Assembly (NCBI RefSeq): GCF_000379465.1
Contig: NZ_KB905380.1
Span: 744,001 to 808,000, forward strand
Reading direction: 5' to 3'
DNA: 64,000 nucleotides
Source of the DNA: Sciscionella marina DSM 45152
GTDB lineage: Bacteria > Actinomycetota > Actinomycetes > Mycobacteriales > Pseudonocardiaceae
A program made the position numbers and the translations under genes. This document shows, one piece after another, positions 63,756 through 64,000 of the stretch (position 1 is the first letter of the stretch; each line of letters starts with the position of its first letter). The notes beneath the pieces were generated by a model. It was not told where the DNA came from and did no database searches. It worked only from the letters and a program-made list of their open reading frames with translations.

Positions 63756-64000
63756 TCACGGATCCGCACCCGTGTAGATACCCAGCGCTCGATAGCGCAG
63801 CCCGGGTTCGGCGTATTCCTCGATAGCGTGCGCGACCCAGCCGACCACGCGGGCGAGCGCGAACAGCGTTTCCCCGGCGTCGTGCGGCATGTCGTAGGCG
63901 TGCATGAGCGCGGCGAGCGCGAGGTCGATGTTCGGGAACAGGTCCTCGCGGTCGCCGAGGGTGATCCGCAGTACGTCCACGGTGTCCTGGATCGGCTGGT
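63756..64000 (-). CDS. citA: Citrate synthase (CitA-like), C-terminal part
   Basis: Only the last about 80 residues are in the window. The sequence LFPNIDLALAALMHAYDMPH and ETLFALARVVGWVAHAIEEYAEPGLRYRAL is the C-terminal part of the citrate synthase fold, with the Arg that helps bind citrate. The enzyme joins oxaloacetate and acetyl-CoA, or acts as a methylcitrate-type paralogue. Its TGA (63756-63758) forms half of the host attachment palindrome. Confidence 0.85.
   Translation of the reverse strand, partial: QPIQDTVDVLRITLGDREDLFPNIDLALAALMHAYDMPHDAGETLFALARVVGWVAHAIEEYAEPGLRYRALGIYTGADP

Noticed and set aside
1-64000. CRISPR arrays, rRNA genes, insertion sequences
   Set aside because: None seen on either strand; no transposase-like protein or regularly spaced repeats.

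Overview
The window is high-GC DNA from an actinobacterium, most likely a member of the Pseudonocardiales. The evidence is the codon use, the many leaderless GTG/ATG starts preceded by TANNNT boxes, and a gene order that follows the Mycobacterium tuberculosis Rv2188c-Rv2218 block almost gene by gene (from recalled synteny, not from a search). No rRNA, tRNA or CRISPR array was recognised.

Host left part (1-44726). It opens with the start of a cation-efflux gene, then pimB with a membrane metallopeptidase-like gene, a P60 cell-wall hydrolase, a small Cys protein, a NYN protein and a DEDDh/GIY-YIG nuclease. An MFS exporter follows, with a near-perfect iron box and a divergent TetR. Next is the respiratory block: qcrB-qcrA-qcrC-ctaE, a receiver-like protein, trpD, ctaF, ctaC and asnB. 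After that come adenosine kinase, erpA, a DUF3043 protein, an aldo/keto reductase, cobU-cobT-cobS, a TetR/MFS pair, ilvE, a membrane protein, leucyl aminopeptidase, an ABC1 kinase and the lipoate group lpd-sucB-lipB ... lipA. lipB and lipA are separated by about 4.1 kb of accessory genes (sigma factor, LLM oxidoreductase, TetR, unknown, SDR).

Integrated element (44723-63751, about 19.0 kb). A tyrosine-integrase prophage sits exactly between two host genes that were probably an operon: a citrate synthase (3' end at 63756) and a saccharopine-dehydrogenase-like gene (start at 44726). A 12-bp core, ACATACCGGGAG, is present at both ends. Joining the host flanks gives a perfect 8-bp inverted repeat around 5 bp that runs from the citrate synthase stop codon to the second codon of the next gene. 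Tandem AAGTCAGCAC boxes lie just inside each end and look like integrase arm sites. Minus-strand early genes are int, xis, a T4-like RNA repair pair (RNA ligase plus polynucleotide kinase-phosphatase), small genes and a family A DNA polymerase. Plus-strand late genes are the tape measure protein, tail and tail-tip genes, a holin-like gene, a GH25 lysozyme and a second holin-like gene. The polymerase and the tape measure gene have both lost their 5' ends and meet head to head at about 50526, so a deletion has removed the head, packaging and remaining replication genes. The prophage is therefore defective.

Between the lysis genes and the right end is a minus-strand cargo block that may be the most interesting system here: SAV_915-like protein, EspC-like small protein with YxxxE, WXG-type protein with a glycine-zipper C-terminus, and a membrane protein next to it. 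It reads as a type VII secretion effector with a possible immunity protein, followed by an MmpS-like protein. The right end carries two small genes divergent from an XRE (DUF5753)/DUF397 pair with a 21-bp palindromic operator between them, then a DUF4190-type membrane protein. After attR the window ends in the citrate synthase gene.
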